Assembly (NCBI GenBank): GCA_008828725.1 | Contig: MEHQ01002963.1 | Span: 118,680 to 182,679, forward strand | DNA from: Saccharina japonica | Taxonomy: Eukaryota; Sar; Phaeophyceae; Laminariales; Laminariaceae | Direction of reading: 5' to 3' | Length of the DNA stretch: 64,000 nucleotides | The notes under the pieces: model-generated | Databases searched by the model: none | Told to the model about the DNA's origin: nothing | What the model saw: only the letters and a program-made list of their open reading frames with translations | Shown here: positions 34,101 to 45,912 of the stretch, piece after piece | Layout: each line of letters begins with the position of its first letter | Numbering within the stretch: the stretch's first letter is position 1 | Program-made: the position numbers and the translations under genes

Positions 34101-37100
34101 AACGAACACGACCTCTCTCGGGTAAAAATGAACCTACCAGAAGTGGTTTGCGGCTATGCCGCATGTTCAACCGTAATTACTTCTTTCATGTGGTGCCCCT
34201 GCATAGCAAACAGTATTAAATTATGCCACATGTTGAAGACACTAAAGAACTACGAGTACTCGAACGACACCACATTTCCCCCCTGTCTGTGCTCTATGAG
34301 CCGCACCAGACGACTATGCCCCGGACAGCGCACCCATAGAGGCTACGCACTGACTACTGTTGTGTAGCACAGTAACATACCTCTGTACGTTTGTTTAACA
34401 AACAAACGCAGAAACAAAGCGACACACACCACGTCTCGTGTGGGGACACATGCAGCCTTTCCACATCTTGGCCTAGAGATCAGTCGCCATGCCCCCCACT
34501 CCGAAGGGAATACGCACCTACAGCAGACAACAAATGATGTCTACTGCTGCAAAGGAGTTGCATCTGTGTACAGGTGCCACCTCTACTACCCGAAAATGTA
34601 CCTATAATGTTAAGCCTCGGGTGGTCGAGTACTCTTATTTCGCCGAGCACGGCATCCAGACCCATTTCCGATATGTGTTTAGCTCATTATAGGTCGATTG
34701 ACTCTAAACACCTCGTTTGCCCACCCTCACGTCTTCGTGTCTCGAATCGCGTGCCATGCTTGCAACAGGGTGCGTTAACAACGTCGACTGCGAGTCGGGA
34801 TGCTGCGCGACAGAGACGTCAATTTTTTTCGACGGAGTTAACAACCAACGGCCGTGTACGTGTGAGTATGTTTCGTGTACCATGATGACCACACACGCCC
34901 CTCAGCATGAACAAATGAAATGTGTTTATGTGGCAAGAATGTATGCCGAGTCCGACGCAGTACTATTGATAATTGAAAGCCTGCCAGAAGGGAAACAGAA
35001 ACAACAAAAACATTGAACTTTCGACGTTATACTGTATCTTACGGAGTGTTGAGGGTGTGTGCCACCCCCCGCTGCGAGACGGGTGCAGCGCAGGCTTTGA
35101 GGGATTGGCGGTACGCTTTGGAATGTTATCATTTGACGTGAAATAAAATAATGGAAACATACACTGATCGCAATACGCTGATGCAACTTGTTTTCTGGTT
35201 TATGTTAGGAATATGTTCAACCGAGTTCGACGCACCGCAAGTTAAACAACCCTGACGTTTACGAGAGAGGCGCCCAACCGGCGAAAATACGGCGTAAGAG
35301 TAAGATCACTCGACGGGTGGATTGACATACGTACTGACAACGGCCCGTCCTGCAGTACGTGGCGACGGAACAACTAATATCCCCACTATAAGTATCGGGA
35401 AATATGACTAAGCTACCACCAACATTCCATGGCCCCAGTCGGTAGATAACGGCCAACTATTTTAAACTACACTCGGAGTGACGATGCCCCCGCAATGCTT
35501 GAGCTCCTTATCTGTGAACCGACCAGGGTTTTCACCACTACGATGGAACATGACCCTCGGTTCTGCGCCCTACGATACACGGAACGCGCACTGTGTTTAA
35601 CTTCGGCTGTTGCAGTAAGGTTTCCCCTAGTTAAGCAGTCCGTCGTTTTCTACGGCATCACGCGGCTAGACATGTACCGTAAACTATTTCGTATCCCACG
35701 ACCAAGCCAGATAACGAATTGGAGTCCTCGTACAAATTACATTGGCTAGATTGTCGTTTCTATCAAATAGGTCGTACGCCGTTGCTTTCTTCTTGTTTGT
35801 ACGCAATTGGTAGGAAACATCGTGATGACATCGTCGGAGGGTGGGAAGTCGACACACCCCACCCGCGGTGTGAACGTCCGTTCCTACCACCCCAAACACG
35901 CTTTTAAACGGCTGGCACGCATGACGAGCCACACCAAAAGCTTGGACAAGCAACATGTATTCAGATTTTCTTGTTCTTCGATAAGACTAGGGGTGATGAA
36001 TGCATCAGCTGGATGTTGTCGGAGGTCAACCATTGTACACCATATGTAGGCCAGGCGCTCCATTCTACGTGCTGGTCCCATACCTCGTAAGGGTTTCGTC
36101 AGTCAGGGTTGGAAATTAAAGTCATGACGAGAAGTTTCAGTGTGGAAACAAAAGGCCTGAATGGCCAGCGAAATGCATGTGCAAACGACCGACGTATTTT
36201 CTGCCCAAATGACCCTGGACAAACGGCTGCCGGGGCCGTTCACACACCGCCTTGCTGTTGTGATCGTTTGCAGCCTTCGGAACCAGAGCCGACGGGGCCC
36301 GGTGCGAAACGCTAAGTGGATGCGACTGCGAGTCTGGGCGGTGCGCACCCTGCGCCGCCGGTGCGTGCTTTGGACGCGTTTGTGAAGGTGAAGCAATACC
36401 AGTCTAGTTTGCGGTGTACCGAGGTTAAGAAATTTGGGGCTCGATAATCCCCACTTCCTGAGAACAGTCGTGTACCGTTGGGGTGTGTTGTATACGTTAC
36501 AACTATATACACAAAGGAACTCAATTATTGACACGATTCGCGCATCCCATCTTAGCTTGTTACGCTGCCCCTAAACAAATGTCACAGATGGATTACACGG
36601 ATACAGTTCCATACATGACGGCAGTCCCGGGGTTCGCCGCTGTAGTTCCACAGTCTGGAGTGGTAGAAAACGTGTGAATTGCGTGTATCTTGGACGTGTC
36701 CAGCATCCACGTATATCGAATTTTGGAAACCCTTCTTTATACATTATGTCGATTAGGTATTTGGAGTCATGAGCGTAGGTCCTGTACCCTGTCCGTTTCC
36801 AAAGTTAAACAGAAGTCTCAGTTGGCGAACATTCAGCGCACCATCGAGAAAGCCGCTTGGTGGCGTGCAACACTAGCCAGGCCACGACTCGTTTCTGCCG
36901 TCTGATAGGAGAGGCTTGGCACCGTATCGGTCTGCGCATACTTATCGGGAGGAGGGCTGAGCGTGGATATGTCGCGTTGATGTTGTTTACGTTGCACCTG
37001 TAATGAACAATTGTTTTCTGTTTTTGCACCGGTGTCGAACGGAGAAACACGGGTTTATACGCATTTCGGACTTGACATCGACCCATAATTTCGTTGAACG

Positions 37101-38759
37101 AGGGTCGCATAGATTATTTTGTATTCATCACGATTGCGAGAACTAGGCTAAGGCTTGAGCTACGACCGGTCCGTACGTGAAGTCACTTGTACATCATCCA
37201 TGGCATATAGTAGGGTCGATGCTGCATGTCATGTGCTGCCAAAGGATCGTGATCACGAACCCGTTATCAAAAACCGACGGGTATTGAGACCAGGATTATG
37301 ATGCTGAAGTCTGCCGTTTGAGTTTCGCTTCTCCGCCAGCCAGTCATTTTGTGGGCCATAACGGCTGCATGAATATCCCACTGCCATCCAGTGATCACAA
37401 TCGTTTCGCCGGGGCCCGTCGCCGCGAAAGCTGGTCTGCCTAAGTTTATTGACAGACTGCATGCATCATCTGGTTGGATCAGTAAATTGCCAGCAGCAGC
37501 AGTTGCCGCGGGCATGACGGCACGATCACTACTATATTGCCGCGTGCGTTGTTATTCAGTATCTACAGCACCAAGTCGGCCTTCTCCATTCGCACCCCGA
37601 TATGGCTTTCCAAGCGGTTGGGGGGTCTTGAGTATTCGCCTACCCCAGGCTAGTCGTCTATGGAACCGTTGCCGGACCATCACTCTGTTGGCCGGACGTG
37701 GCCATTCCAGCAGCGTCCATGAAGATAGTACGGCAGACCTGTACTGGCAACCAATATTGGTGAACCCCGGAAACACCTGAAATAATTTGCATATGCCGTT
37801 TGTTCCGTCGCCCCTTTATCCCGGAAATGCCCCATCCAAACGACGCAGCTTGCCCTGCTGGGACGAACATGTGCGACGATCCCCACATGCAAGGCCTTCG
37901 CGGTCAGACCATTGACTGGTCTGGTGTCGACGGCGGCTGGTACTGCCTGGTCACGGACGACAACGCCAACCTTCACGTGAACGTGAGGCTCACGGCTCCT
38001 TTGCCCGAGGAATTCCCCGACCGCCAGTTGATCACTGGCCTCAGCATTTTGTCCGAGGGGCACTCTCTTGCAATCGAGGTGGTAAACCCATACAATGTCA
38101 ACACCGACGGGTGCCCTGAGGGGGTGTCTCCTTGCCTCGCTGACGGCGGACTGCGCGCTACCGTCGATGGGGAAGAAGTAGACGGCCTCCTTCGCTCCTC
38201 CAGGCACAAATATGTCACAGATGGAATAGAGGTGTCGGCGTCGAACCTGCCCGTGGAGTGCCGGCAATTCGGCGGGGACAAGATATGGACCCGCATGTAC
38301 GACGAAATGCTGCAAGGAAAACGAGTACTGGCTGACGAGGAACAATTCGAAGACTGGATCCTACGCTTCGATTCCATGGCCGCGGCTGACTGGTGCAAGC
38401 AGTACATCGCTGTACACAGCCTAGCCGATCTGCAGTCCAACCACGCCATCTTCAAGGTCGTGACCTCTGCCGTGACAGTGCGCCTAAACGTAGGCACAAA
38501 CTTCCAAGGCAATGGCGAGCTAGACTGGGATGGGCGTGTCCTTCCCGACCTGGAATTTTGGCAGATGGACGTGGGGCTGCACGGGCTATTTGTCGACAGC
38601 GAGTCGCTCTCCGGAATTTTGGGTGAGACGGCCCGGCCGGTTCTTGACAAAGACGGCCACGAGGTGATGAAAGGACTTGAGGCGCTTCGTGGGAGCGTGG
38701 GAGACTACCGCGTGTCCGGCCCCTTAGGCACCGACTTTGTCTATCTAAGCAAGAAGTGA
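31182..38759 (+). CDS. secreted cysteine-rich protein with vWD/root-cap-like C-terminal domain (gene 1)
   Basis: Six-exon model: 31182-31257, 31739-31810, 32669-32764, 34769-34861, 36274-36387, 37849-38759. The total is 1362 nt, or 453 residues plus TGA. Every junction is phase 1 and uses GT-AG (donors GTGAGT, GTACGT, GTGGAG, GTGAGT, GTGAAG). Exon 1 is a signal peptide (hydrophobic ILSAGAALFLALSA, then AHA). Exons 2 and 4 encode module A, C-x5-C-x3-CC-x(7-16)-C (DACTVDPNCSSSCC; GCVNNVDCESGCC). Exons 3 and 5 encode module B, C-x5-C-x-C-x4-C (NCFTQTGCDCLTGFC; RCETLSGCDCESGRC). The last exon starts ACPAGTNMCDDPHMQGLRGQ and holds one domain of about 300 residues resembling vWD/root-cap-like secreted domains (CDDPH, GVDGGWY). 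It is probably extracellular, disulphide-bonded; substrate or partner unknown. Exon borders are my inference; the last exon is the firmest part. Confidence 0.72.
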
Positions 38760-38772
38760 GGCGGATTCAAGT

Positions 38773-39060
38773 TCACAGCTTGAACATGTCGACCTGTTGC
38801 GCCCATGCTGGGACCAAGCGGTCGCCCACGAGCCAGGACGAATGTAGTGTAGGTGAACGCACGAACCGTCCGTCGTTCCCCGCTAGGTAGGCATCAACGG
38901 ATGCCTCTCCAGGAATTTTAAGCTTGCTTGCCACACTGCTATCCTTATTGAGAGGGGGGAGTCGGGAAGAGCCCGCCGCGTAGCATCGGTCCATGGTAGA
39001 GCCAGTGTCGGAACCACAGGTCAGATGGCCGTAGAGGGCATGCGCCAAGACCCCCCTCAA
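38773..39060 (-). CDS. possible terminal exon of a convergent gene
   Basis: A minus frame ending in TGA only 14 bases from the stop of gene 1 reads like coding sequence. It includes ALYGHLTCGSDTGSTMDRCY, SKLKIPGEASVDAYLAGND and SSWLVGDRLVPAWAQQVDMF, with GC-rich third positions. A plausible acceptor (GGCTTCGCAG) lies at about 39061, and another (CCGGTTGCAG) about 50 bases further up. The frame stays open to 39309, but codon use becomes less regular beyond the acceptor. I do not recognise the family. If real, genes 1 and 3 are tail-to-tail with overlapping 3' UTRs. Confidence 0.4.
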   Translation of the reverse strand: MRGVLAHALYGHLTCGSDTGSTMDRCYAAGSSRLPPLNKDSSVASKLKIPGEASVDAYLAGNDGRFVRSPTLHSSWLVGDRLVPAWAQQVDMFKL

Positions 39061-40222
39061 CTGCGAAGCCTCAATCGCCGGGTTTGATTGATAACGGTAT
39101 ACTGCAACCGGAAGCAGACGGTATTTGGGGTATGCTACCGTCAAGGTACGGTATCGTATCGGCGGTGTTGGAGTGTCCGGTCTCGGTACGTCCTGCACGG
39201 CCACCTCGAAAATGCGTGTTCTACAGGCACGCATATACCATATGAACTGACGAACAATATAATTCGTACGATACATACACTTCATGGATGGTACTATAGC
39301 ATGCATCATGCATATGGGTTAAGGATGATGGGATTAATGGGATAGTTGTCGGGTGGACGCACCTCCGAGGTATAATCCCATACTGCGCTGATTGGCTGGG
39401 ATTGGGAGACGTGCAGCTGGGCCAGGGTACACCTGCGCTTCGCGTTTTTCCTTGAGTGGCCCCGAATGGATTTTGACATGGGCTTGATATCTACGCGCGC
39501 GTGGTCCTCTTTTATTATTCGCAAGTTCTTAGATTCGAAAGGGGGGGGGGAGGGGCAAGAAGAGGCTTTGCTGGGCGATTGAAATGACTTTCAAGGGCTT
39601 GCCTATGGACCCTTGTACATTGAGTCCACCAATATAGGCTCCCCCAGTCTTCAACGACTGCAACTCCATTGGTGTGTGCACAGCCGAGTTTATTGTAGTG
39701 CTTAGTGGCCCATGTTGGATAGTATTAAGCTTCTTTCAGCCCACCGACTACGCCCTTAAGCGTTAGACACGCTTTGTGTGTTGTTTTATATGATGGACCC
39801 TCGCAAGGTTCGGCAGCAACGTTTTGGACATTGTTTGGTGCATTTTTACTAAGAACGGTGGTTGACAGTAGCCGTAGGTTGCCGGTAGATCGCCAGGCAA
39901 ACATGTTGGTGCAGTTGGCGTTTAACGGGGCCAGAAAAGGTCACTGCACGCCTTATCCAGCCTACGTGTGCGTTCACAAGGCTTCCCCGCGGGGCCACGT
40001 GCGTTCCTTGACGTGTTGTCAGCATCCGCACCTCGTGCACCTTGATATCGTTCGACTGTAAATTACGTTATTGCATTTTGTCCGTGGGGAACAGAAGAGT
40101 CGAAGAGGGCGCACTGCTGAGCGGAAGAAGCGGAGTGAGAGCGTGTTAGAGTCGATTGACGTCTGGTATGCAGGGAGTGCCCCCCCCCCCCCCCCCAGTT
40201 TTTATGTAATGTATGCACGCGG
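39061..40222. other. intron or intergenic stretch
   Basis: No repeat recognised. A second, weaker minus-strand open stretch, 39849-40060 (HVAPRGSLVNAHVGWIRRAV), could be a further exon of the convergent gene, but no matching splice sites were found. A C-run of 17 lies at 40181-40197. Confidence 0.3.
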
Positions 40223-40522
40223 TCACGGACACTCATGCCGAATGTCATCGAGATATTCGTTTGTTTCCAGTACGCGTATGAAAACAACTCCATTTACACT
40301 ATGTGCCGGTTCCTTGTTGGGGTCAACTACCAAATGGCAGCCAGGCAATGATTGCCTTGTCCAGTACGTTACCATAAGCCCCCAACCATGCTTGCCAAGC
40401 CCACGCGTCCCCGTTCGAGGTCGATGCTCTAGCCAGTAGAGCTCAAGCCAATCAAATGTTTTAGGGTTAATTTCTCTCCGACCGACCGAACCGAATGTTG
40501 TAACCACTCTCCCCGCCAACAC
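40223..40522 (-). CDS. possible internal exon, unknown protein
   Basis: A 100-codon minus frame with protein-like composition: KTFDWLELYWLEHRPRTG, GKHGWGLMVTYWTRQSLPG, CHLVVDPNKEPAHSVNG, VVFIRVLETNEYLDDI. It is aromatic-rich, with a balanced charge pattern unlike the shadow frames around it. I cannot name a family or fix the splice borders (a GTAACG donor could end it early, at about 40373). It could belong with the exon at 38773-39060. Low confidence. Confidence 0.3.
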   Translation of the reverse strand: MLAGRVVTTFGSVGRREINPKTFDWLELYWLEHRPRTGTRGLGKHGWGLMVTYWTRQSLPGCHLVVDPNKEPAHSVNGVVFIRVLETNEYLDDIRHECP

Positions 40523-40859
40523 GCCGCACCTTTGCTGTGGTCAGGCTGTGACGGTAGAATACCTCAGAACAACGGTTGAACCCCTGTAATCCATCAACAC
40601 CCCATCGTTGGGCATGGATATCGTTTTAGAATAGGCCTCTACTGTAGACAAAAGGCCGTATTATTTCTCAAAGTTCAGCGTGCATGAATTCGATTGAAAC
40701 CCCAAACGGGGCGTCCCCTCGATTGAGCTGGACGTACTCTGTCCGGCATGAAATGTGTATGAGTGGGCCCTAGGAACGTGAAGATGAACTATCGATTCGT
40801 CTGTACGCGTACACCGATGACTGTGTTAGTTTCGGATATCAGACCCATCATGTTTTTTC
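40523..40859. other. stretch without recognised gene
   Basis: Unique sequence; nothing supported. Confidence 0.35.
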
Positions 40860-42850
40860 ACGGTTCGGGGTGTGGTCTTTGTTCTTCGTAATAGGTATAT
40901 ATTTTCGGTTGTGCTGCGCAAACGCCCCTACGCCCTCCCTTCCTTTGTTCTGGGTTTGGGTGTACTTCCGCTGCCGGAAGTTTACCTCCTGCTCGGCATC
41001 CTGCGTTCCGAGGTCGCCCTTCTACTGTGCTTGCGTACCCCGTCTGGCCTTCATCGTTGCAACTCCCCCTCAACGCCGTAGGTGCCGGCGGTAGGGTCTT
41101 CTCGCTGATGCCTTCACGGCGCTCTGTCAACTATCTGGGTGCCCGGGTGTTCCCCGCTCGACTTCAGCACCTTCCTATCGGTGTCACCTCCTCCACCTCC
41201 GCGGCTCCTTGTTTGGGGCCTGGATCGTGCGTACCAACCCTCGTCATCTCTGGGCCTTATTTTCCGTGTCCGTGGCACTAACCCCAGGCACCCCCAGCCG
41301 CCGGCTCGCCAGACCCATGGGTAGTGGAGTCCCTGCTGCTATGCTTCCGCAGCTGCTGGCTCTATGCTGTTTCACGTTTTCGTCCACGTCCGCGCGTGCT
41401 GGGCGCCGGGGCCCTGCAACCTGTCTCTGAGCCTCTCGTGCGGCCTAATTTGTGGCAAGGTCATCTCTCAGCCGCTTTCAGTAAGTGTCACTCGACCTAA
41501 TGGATGACCAGAGTTAACCAGTGTCCACTTTGCACGCCGACCCCGCCTTTTCCCCACGGCCTATCCCCCCAGCGTCGCTGGTTTTCAAGTTCTTACATCA
41601 TAGTCTAAGGTCCTGCGTGTGCGCCCCCCATGTGCTGATGTACCCCCACCGAAGCCTCCGCGCCTCCCCGCCGGCGTTCTGGAGGCCGCCGTCTTCCTAC
41701 CTCTTTTACTATGTGTCACAGTCGTAGTTGTAGATCTGGGGTCGTGCCTTGGCGGGATTTGCGCTCATCGAGCTGCCCCATTATGTTTGGGATCATACTT
41801 ACAATGTCGCTGCTGCTGCAGGTTTAGTCATCTGGGTGACGGAGCTCTCAGACCGCCGGCTCGACGTTAGAAAACATCAGACATCGGGGTAGCGGGGTCC
41901 TCACGTCGCGGTATTTGCGACTACGTGTCGGCCGTCTGGGTCGGTGCGCTTCTCGCTCAGCAGCTGGGGTAGCGCGCCCCTCGGCCCGTTTGCTCTCGAG
42001 GTCCTATACGGGCCTCCTGGATTACGACGTTCTTCACGAACTCTTATGTGTCTTCCTCTTGAAATTGTGATTGTCGGGCTACTGCTGTCTGTTCCCCCGA
42101 GCCTCCCTCCCTGAGGTACTGGGTAGCTGTAACATCATGTCTCAACCGCTGTACCTACCCCCGGGCGTCTTGCGTTGTCAGGGGTGTCTATCCACCGCGT
42201 CCGCGAGGCTCCATTGGCACCTTGCGTGGCGGTCTCCCATCTTCCCCGTCCGCCGCTACCGATCAGCGTCATTCGAAGCGGAGTCCAAACAACGCATTGT
42301 CGATAATGCGTTGAGAGCCTTCTAGGTGTAGAAGCCGTTCCGTCGCCGTCTCTGGGGCTCCCGCGTGAGGCGCTGAATATTGGCGTCATGCCCTGAGAAG
42401 CGCTGATATTTCCTTTCGGCGTAGTGCGTGTCGGCATCCTCTAGTCATCGCCTCTGGACATTAATTTCGTCGGCGTGATCGACGAGATTCTCACGCGCTC
42501 CGCCCCTCGCTTCCCTCATGAACTTCTACGTTGTCGTGTCCTCCCGCCTTCACTTGCCCCTCTCCCTCGTCGCTGTTTTCTTCGTCGAGAGGTGTGATGG
42601 GCCCTTGCGACTGCCGCCCTGGGTCCCTTATTCCGGCCAACCTGACTGTAGATGTTGTACCACCACTGCATGTAAACGTTCCCCTCAGCGTCCAGGTTCA
42701 TGGTGTTCTCCTGCCTCCGCCGACGTGTGTCCCTGTCGGCTTCTATGTCGGCTTCATTTATTGTCATCCGCGGTGTGGGGACGCCGCCCGCTACGTTCGG
42801 GTCCTCAAGGGTGGCTCCTGTTGTTTCGGTCATCCTGAAACCTTCTTAGC
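40860..42850. other. pyrimidine-rich, GC-rich block, possibly decayed coding DNA
   Basis: For 2 kb the plus strand is strongly C/T-rich and the minus strand shows many medium-length open stretches in changing frames. These are rich in R, G, P, T and A (for example PKGNISASQGMTPIFSA, LSEKRTDPDGRHVVANT, MTINEADIEADRDTRRRR). Composition differs sharply from both neighbours. It may be the remnant of a transposed coding sequence of unknown type or a biased non-coding block. No domain was recognised, so no function is given. Confidence 0.3.
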
Positions 42851-44847
42851 TCTCACTCAGCGTTCTTGGTGGCGGGTAAGGGTTGAAGGCCGTAACACGA
42901 CCGCACACTGGGGCCTGCGCAGGGTACCGACCACAAGTAGTTACCGTGCCTGCAGCGGGTGCATCAACATAACATGTGGTCTAGTATCGTTTGCTCGAAG
43001 TGCCTGGTACTCCCTTCCTAAGCCCCAAATAAGCCTGACATGGATAAGCTAGGTCGGATGGAAGATAATGAAGTAAACGTACATTGCAACCTTCGCGTAG
43101 TCGCGCTTCGATGTTCAGCGCCAACTCATTTTGTGGGGCATGACTTCGTTCTAGACCATCTGCGTTTTAAAGTTGGTTTATTCGCGACTAAACGAGGTTC
43201 CCACACCCGCACACCCAGACCTAACAGAAAGAACTCCGGGGCCATCCTCGCTGCATCCCCGGCTTGATGGAAGGACATAGATCAATACCAATCGTTGATA
43301 GGAAATTTATATCACGTAGGCCATAGTCGGCGACGTTCACAGACCTCTATGCCGGTTGATGTTACGGCGGTATTTTATGGGTCTGATGGTTCCCAGAGAA
43401 GGGCGGGGCGTGATAGTCGACGGGAACAATGACAGCGCAAACTGAGGATGAAACTCCTGATGTACGCTATCACACATTAATGATATGTATTACTGACACG
43501 ACAGTAGCAATCGAAGCAGAACTGATAGGGATCACAGTGGGAGGAGATACGTTGTCGGGATTGGCGTTCGAGGATAATTTTGGGAGCATATTAAAAACAC
43601 CTGAATGACTTCAAAAACAAACAGAGAAAGCACTAAAGTACACTAGCAGTGGAGAGTGACGGTGAATGTAATAACGTTTGCAGTAGTTATACGTAACAAC
43701 GATAAGAAATGTCCGGCAAAGTTCAAGTGGAAGTGGGGAGCATATGAATTTCTGGTCGTAGACCTGTATTCGAACCTTGGCAAAGATTCCTAATAATATT
43801 ACTCTTGGGATGCACAGTTAACAAACGTAAAAGGAAATAGGAAATCACTCGTAGGCAAGATGAAAGTGATCCCAACAGGCTCGAACCTTGTCAAGAGATT
43901 TAATGTACATATATTATGTTTGAATTTTATTTCCACCAAAGATGCTTCGAATTATCTGACAAATAGCCGAAGGGGGAAATGTGTATTCTGCTCCATTCTC
44001 CCCCCACGTACATTAGCGTACCGAAAGGAGGGGGAGGGGGCTAAATGCTCTGCCCCTTTTCCCCCGCCCGCGTTGACGCCTTCCCCTGAAACACATAATC
44101 GGGAACGCAATCGGCTTCTCGACCGGCCGCGCTCCGCCAATGGAGCGCCTGCCTTCACGAATACGCGGTTTCCTTGCCTATATTGTATTCCTGTTTATTA
44201 TTACCCCTATTTAGTCCCCTGACCCAGCTGTCTCTCGTACTCCCCTGCCCCTGCCCCTACCGCCTCTGGAACCCAAACTGGGTCGTCCATTTTTGTCCCC
44301 CCGTACACCATGAAAGAATACGAAGACCAGCTTCCTTTCTTCATAAATACCGTCGCTGACACTCGCTTTGCTGCGAGTCTTGTGGTCTCTCGATCCTCCT
44401 CGAATGCAACGTGAACTCTTCCGGAACCAGTCTCGCCCCCCGCTCCCCGCCTTTCGTCCCTCGGCTTCCCCCCAACGCCAGTAATGCTACTTCTCTAACG
44501 TTGGGTTGCCTGCCCCCTCGACCATATCTCCCATCATTCAGTCGCCCAAACCACCAATGAAGGGGATTTCCTAGTCAACTCTCCGCTATTGTACATATTT
44601 GAAAGACTACCAACAGGCCCACGCCCCCCTCCGTCCTCTCCCAATCCCAGCCCCTTCCCTATGGTCATCAGAACGGCTCTCTTCCCTGCTTGAGTTATTT
44701 GTTGTTATCCCCTGAACCTCACGTATAACCCGTCCGTCTCTTCCCTTCCCACCAACGTCGGAGTAGCAGAGAGTGGTGATCATTATTGCATACCATAATC
44801 ACCTACTACAGTAACTATTTTGCAGTCAAAAATAATCAACTAATCAT
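42851..44847. other. stretch without recognised gene
   Basis: AT-leaning unique sequence up to about 43970, then a pyrimidine-rich block to 44760 with CCCCTGCCCCTACC-like runs. Two TTCGAACCTTG / CTCGAACCTTG motifs (43773 and 43881) recall T-arm sequence but have no tRNA fold. Confidence 0.35.
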
Positions 44848-45768
44848 GATTGCGAAAATGATACCTGTTAGTTGCGAAATAAATCACTTGCTTTCTGTGT
44901 GGATCGCCCGGACCGAGTGATCCGAAAAAAACAATACGTGCAATCAAAGCGATCCGCACACACAATGAACAAACTTACGTACGACCTGGAAAATCTGCCA
45001 AAACCACAAAACAATCTCTCGGATACGCTGTACGCAGATACTCAAAGGTACAGTACGCAGCAGATAGATAGATTGTGATAAATACCAGGCACGTATCAAT
45101 TACCGGTACCATCATAAGGAATGAGCTTTGCTCGTCAGATAGGCCGTCTCGGCGGGTGGGTGTTTCTCCTTCGACCGGCACCTTGCCACCACATGCACAG
45201 GAGGAGAGAACACGCAGGACAGCGACTGACTGCTTGAAGTGGGTCAAGCCTGAGTATTTTTGTCTCGAGGGAGGTGCGGTAATTACCACAGCCACTCCTA
45301 CTACTACACACGTTGTACGTTTTGTAAGTGATGCGTTGTCTGATTCTTCTGTGTCGTTCTCGTATATGTCCTACACTGGTGCGCTTTCTTCACTACGTTG
45401 CCGCCGACGGCACCTCGGGACATACTGCTATAAACCTGGTATGTTTCCCGTAAATTAGAGTCACATAAATAAAGGGCAACCATGCGGCGCTGTGCATCAG
45501 AACATCGAGAGGATGGACGGGGCTTGCCTCGCGTGTGTTCGCTTTGCCGCCAGCACAACTACTAGCTGTTGTCTATGTATCGCCCGCAGCATGCACGACG
45601 CACAACCTGCCGTAAAATCGTACGGGACCCAGCGCCTTTCTGACGGACTGCTCAAGAATGCGGCGGGTCACCTAAACATCGGACACGGGTTTTGAAAAGT
45701 AGTCAAAACAAATATTGACTTGGTTGCACTGTAGTTTCCCTCAGTTGTGATAACTAGCTGGGTTCAAC
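44848..45768 (-). repeat. dispersed repeat E, copy 2
   Basis: Inverse copy of 10610-11512; the two are 34 kb apart on opposite strands. Matching landmarks run the full length, from AAATCACTTGCTTTCTGTG at the left to AACTAGCTGGGTTCAACC at the right. They differ by scattered substitutions and small gaps, so they are not recent twins. Confidence 0.65.
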
Positions 45769-45774
45769 CATCTC

Positions 45775-45912
45775 CCTCCCATATTTTACAGATAAGGCTT
45801 GTTGGCGCGCATATGAGGACGCTAAGAGAAGTGACAAAGGCAGGGGGGTAGCCCTACTGATGCAGCTGTTGACCAATGCAGAAACGAAATGGTAGATCGT
45901 GTGGCAGGGAAT
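45775..45912 (+). pseudogene. short LINE tail fragment
   Basis: Reading on the plus strand, GAATGCAGAAACGAAATGGTAG-like sequence (GACCAATGCAGAAACG, ATGGTAGATCGTGTGGC) matches the inverse of 9840-9890. This is the far C-terminal end of the LINE tail. Only the last 40 or so codons are present, directly next to repeat E copy 2. Confidence 0.55.

Noticed and set aside
34520-34612. extra exon of gene 1 (TNDVYCCKGVASVY)
   Set aside because: CC pattern is suggestive, but acceptor and donor do not give phase 1-1 without a stop.
36120-36240. extra cysteine exon of gene 1 (NACANDRRIFCPNDPG)
   Set aside because: Adjacent to exon 5, but its acceptors give stops in phase 1 and no donor fits; inclusion would break the symmetric phase pattern.
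10610-45768. repeat E pair as LTRs or giant inverted element
   Set aside because: Copies are inverted, 34 kb apart, with different flanks and no shared target duplication.
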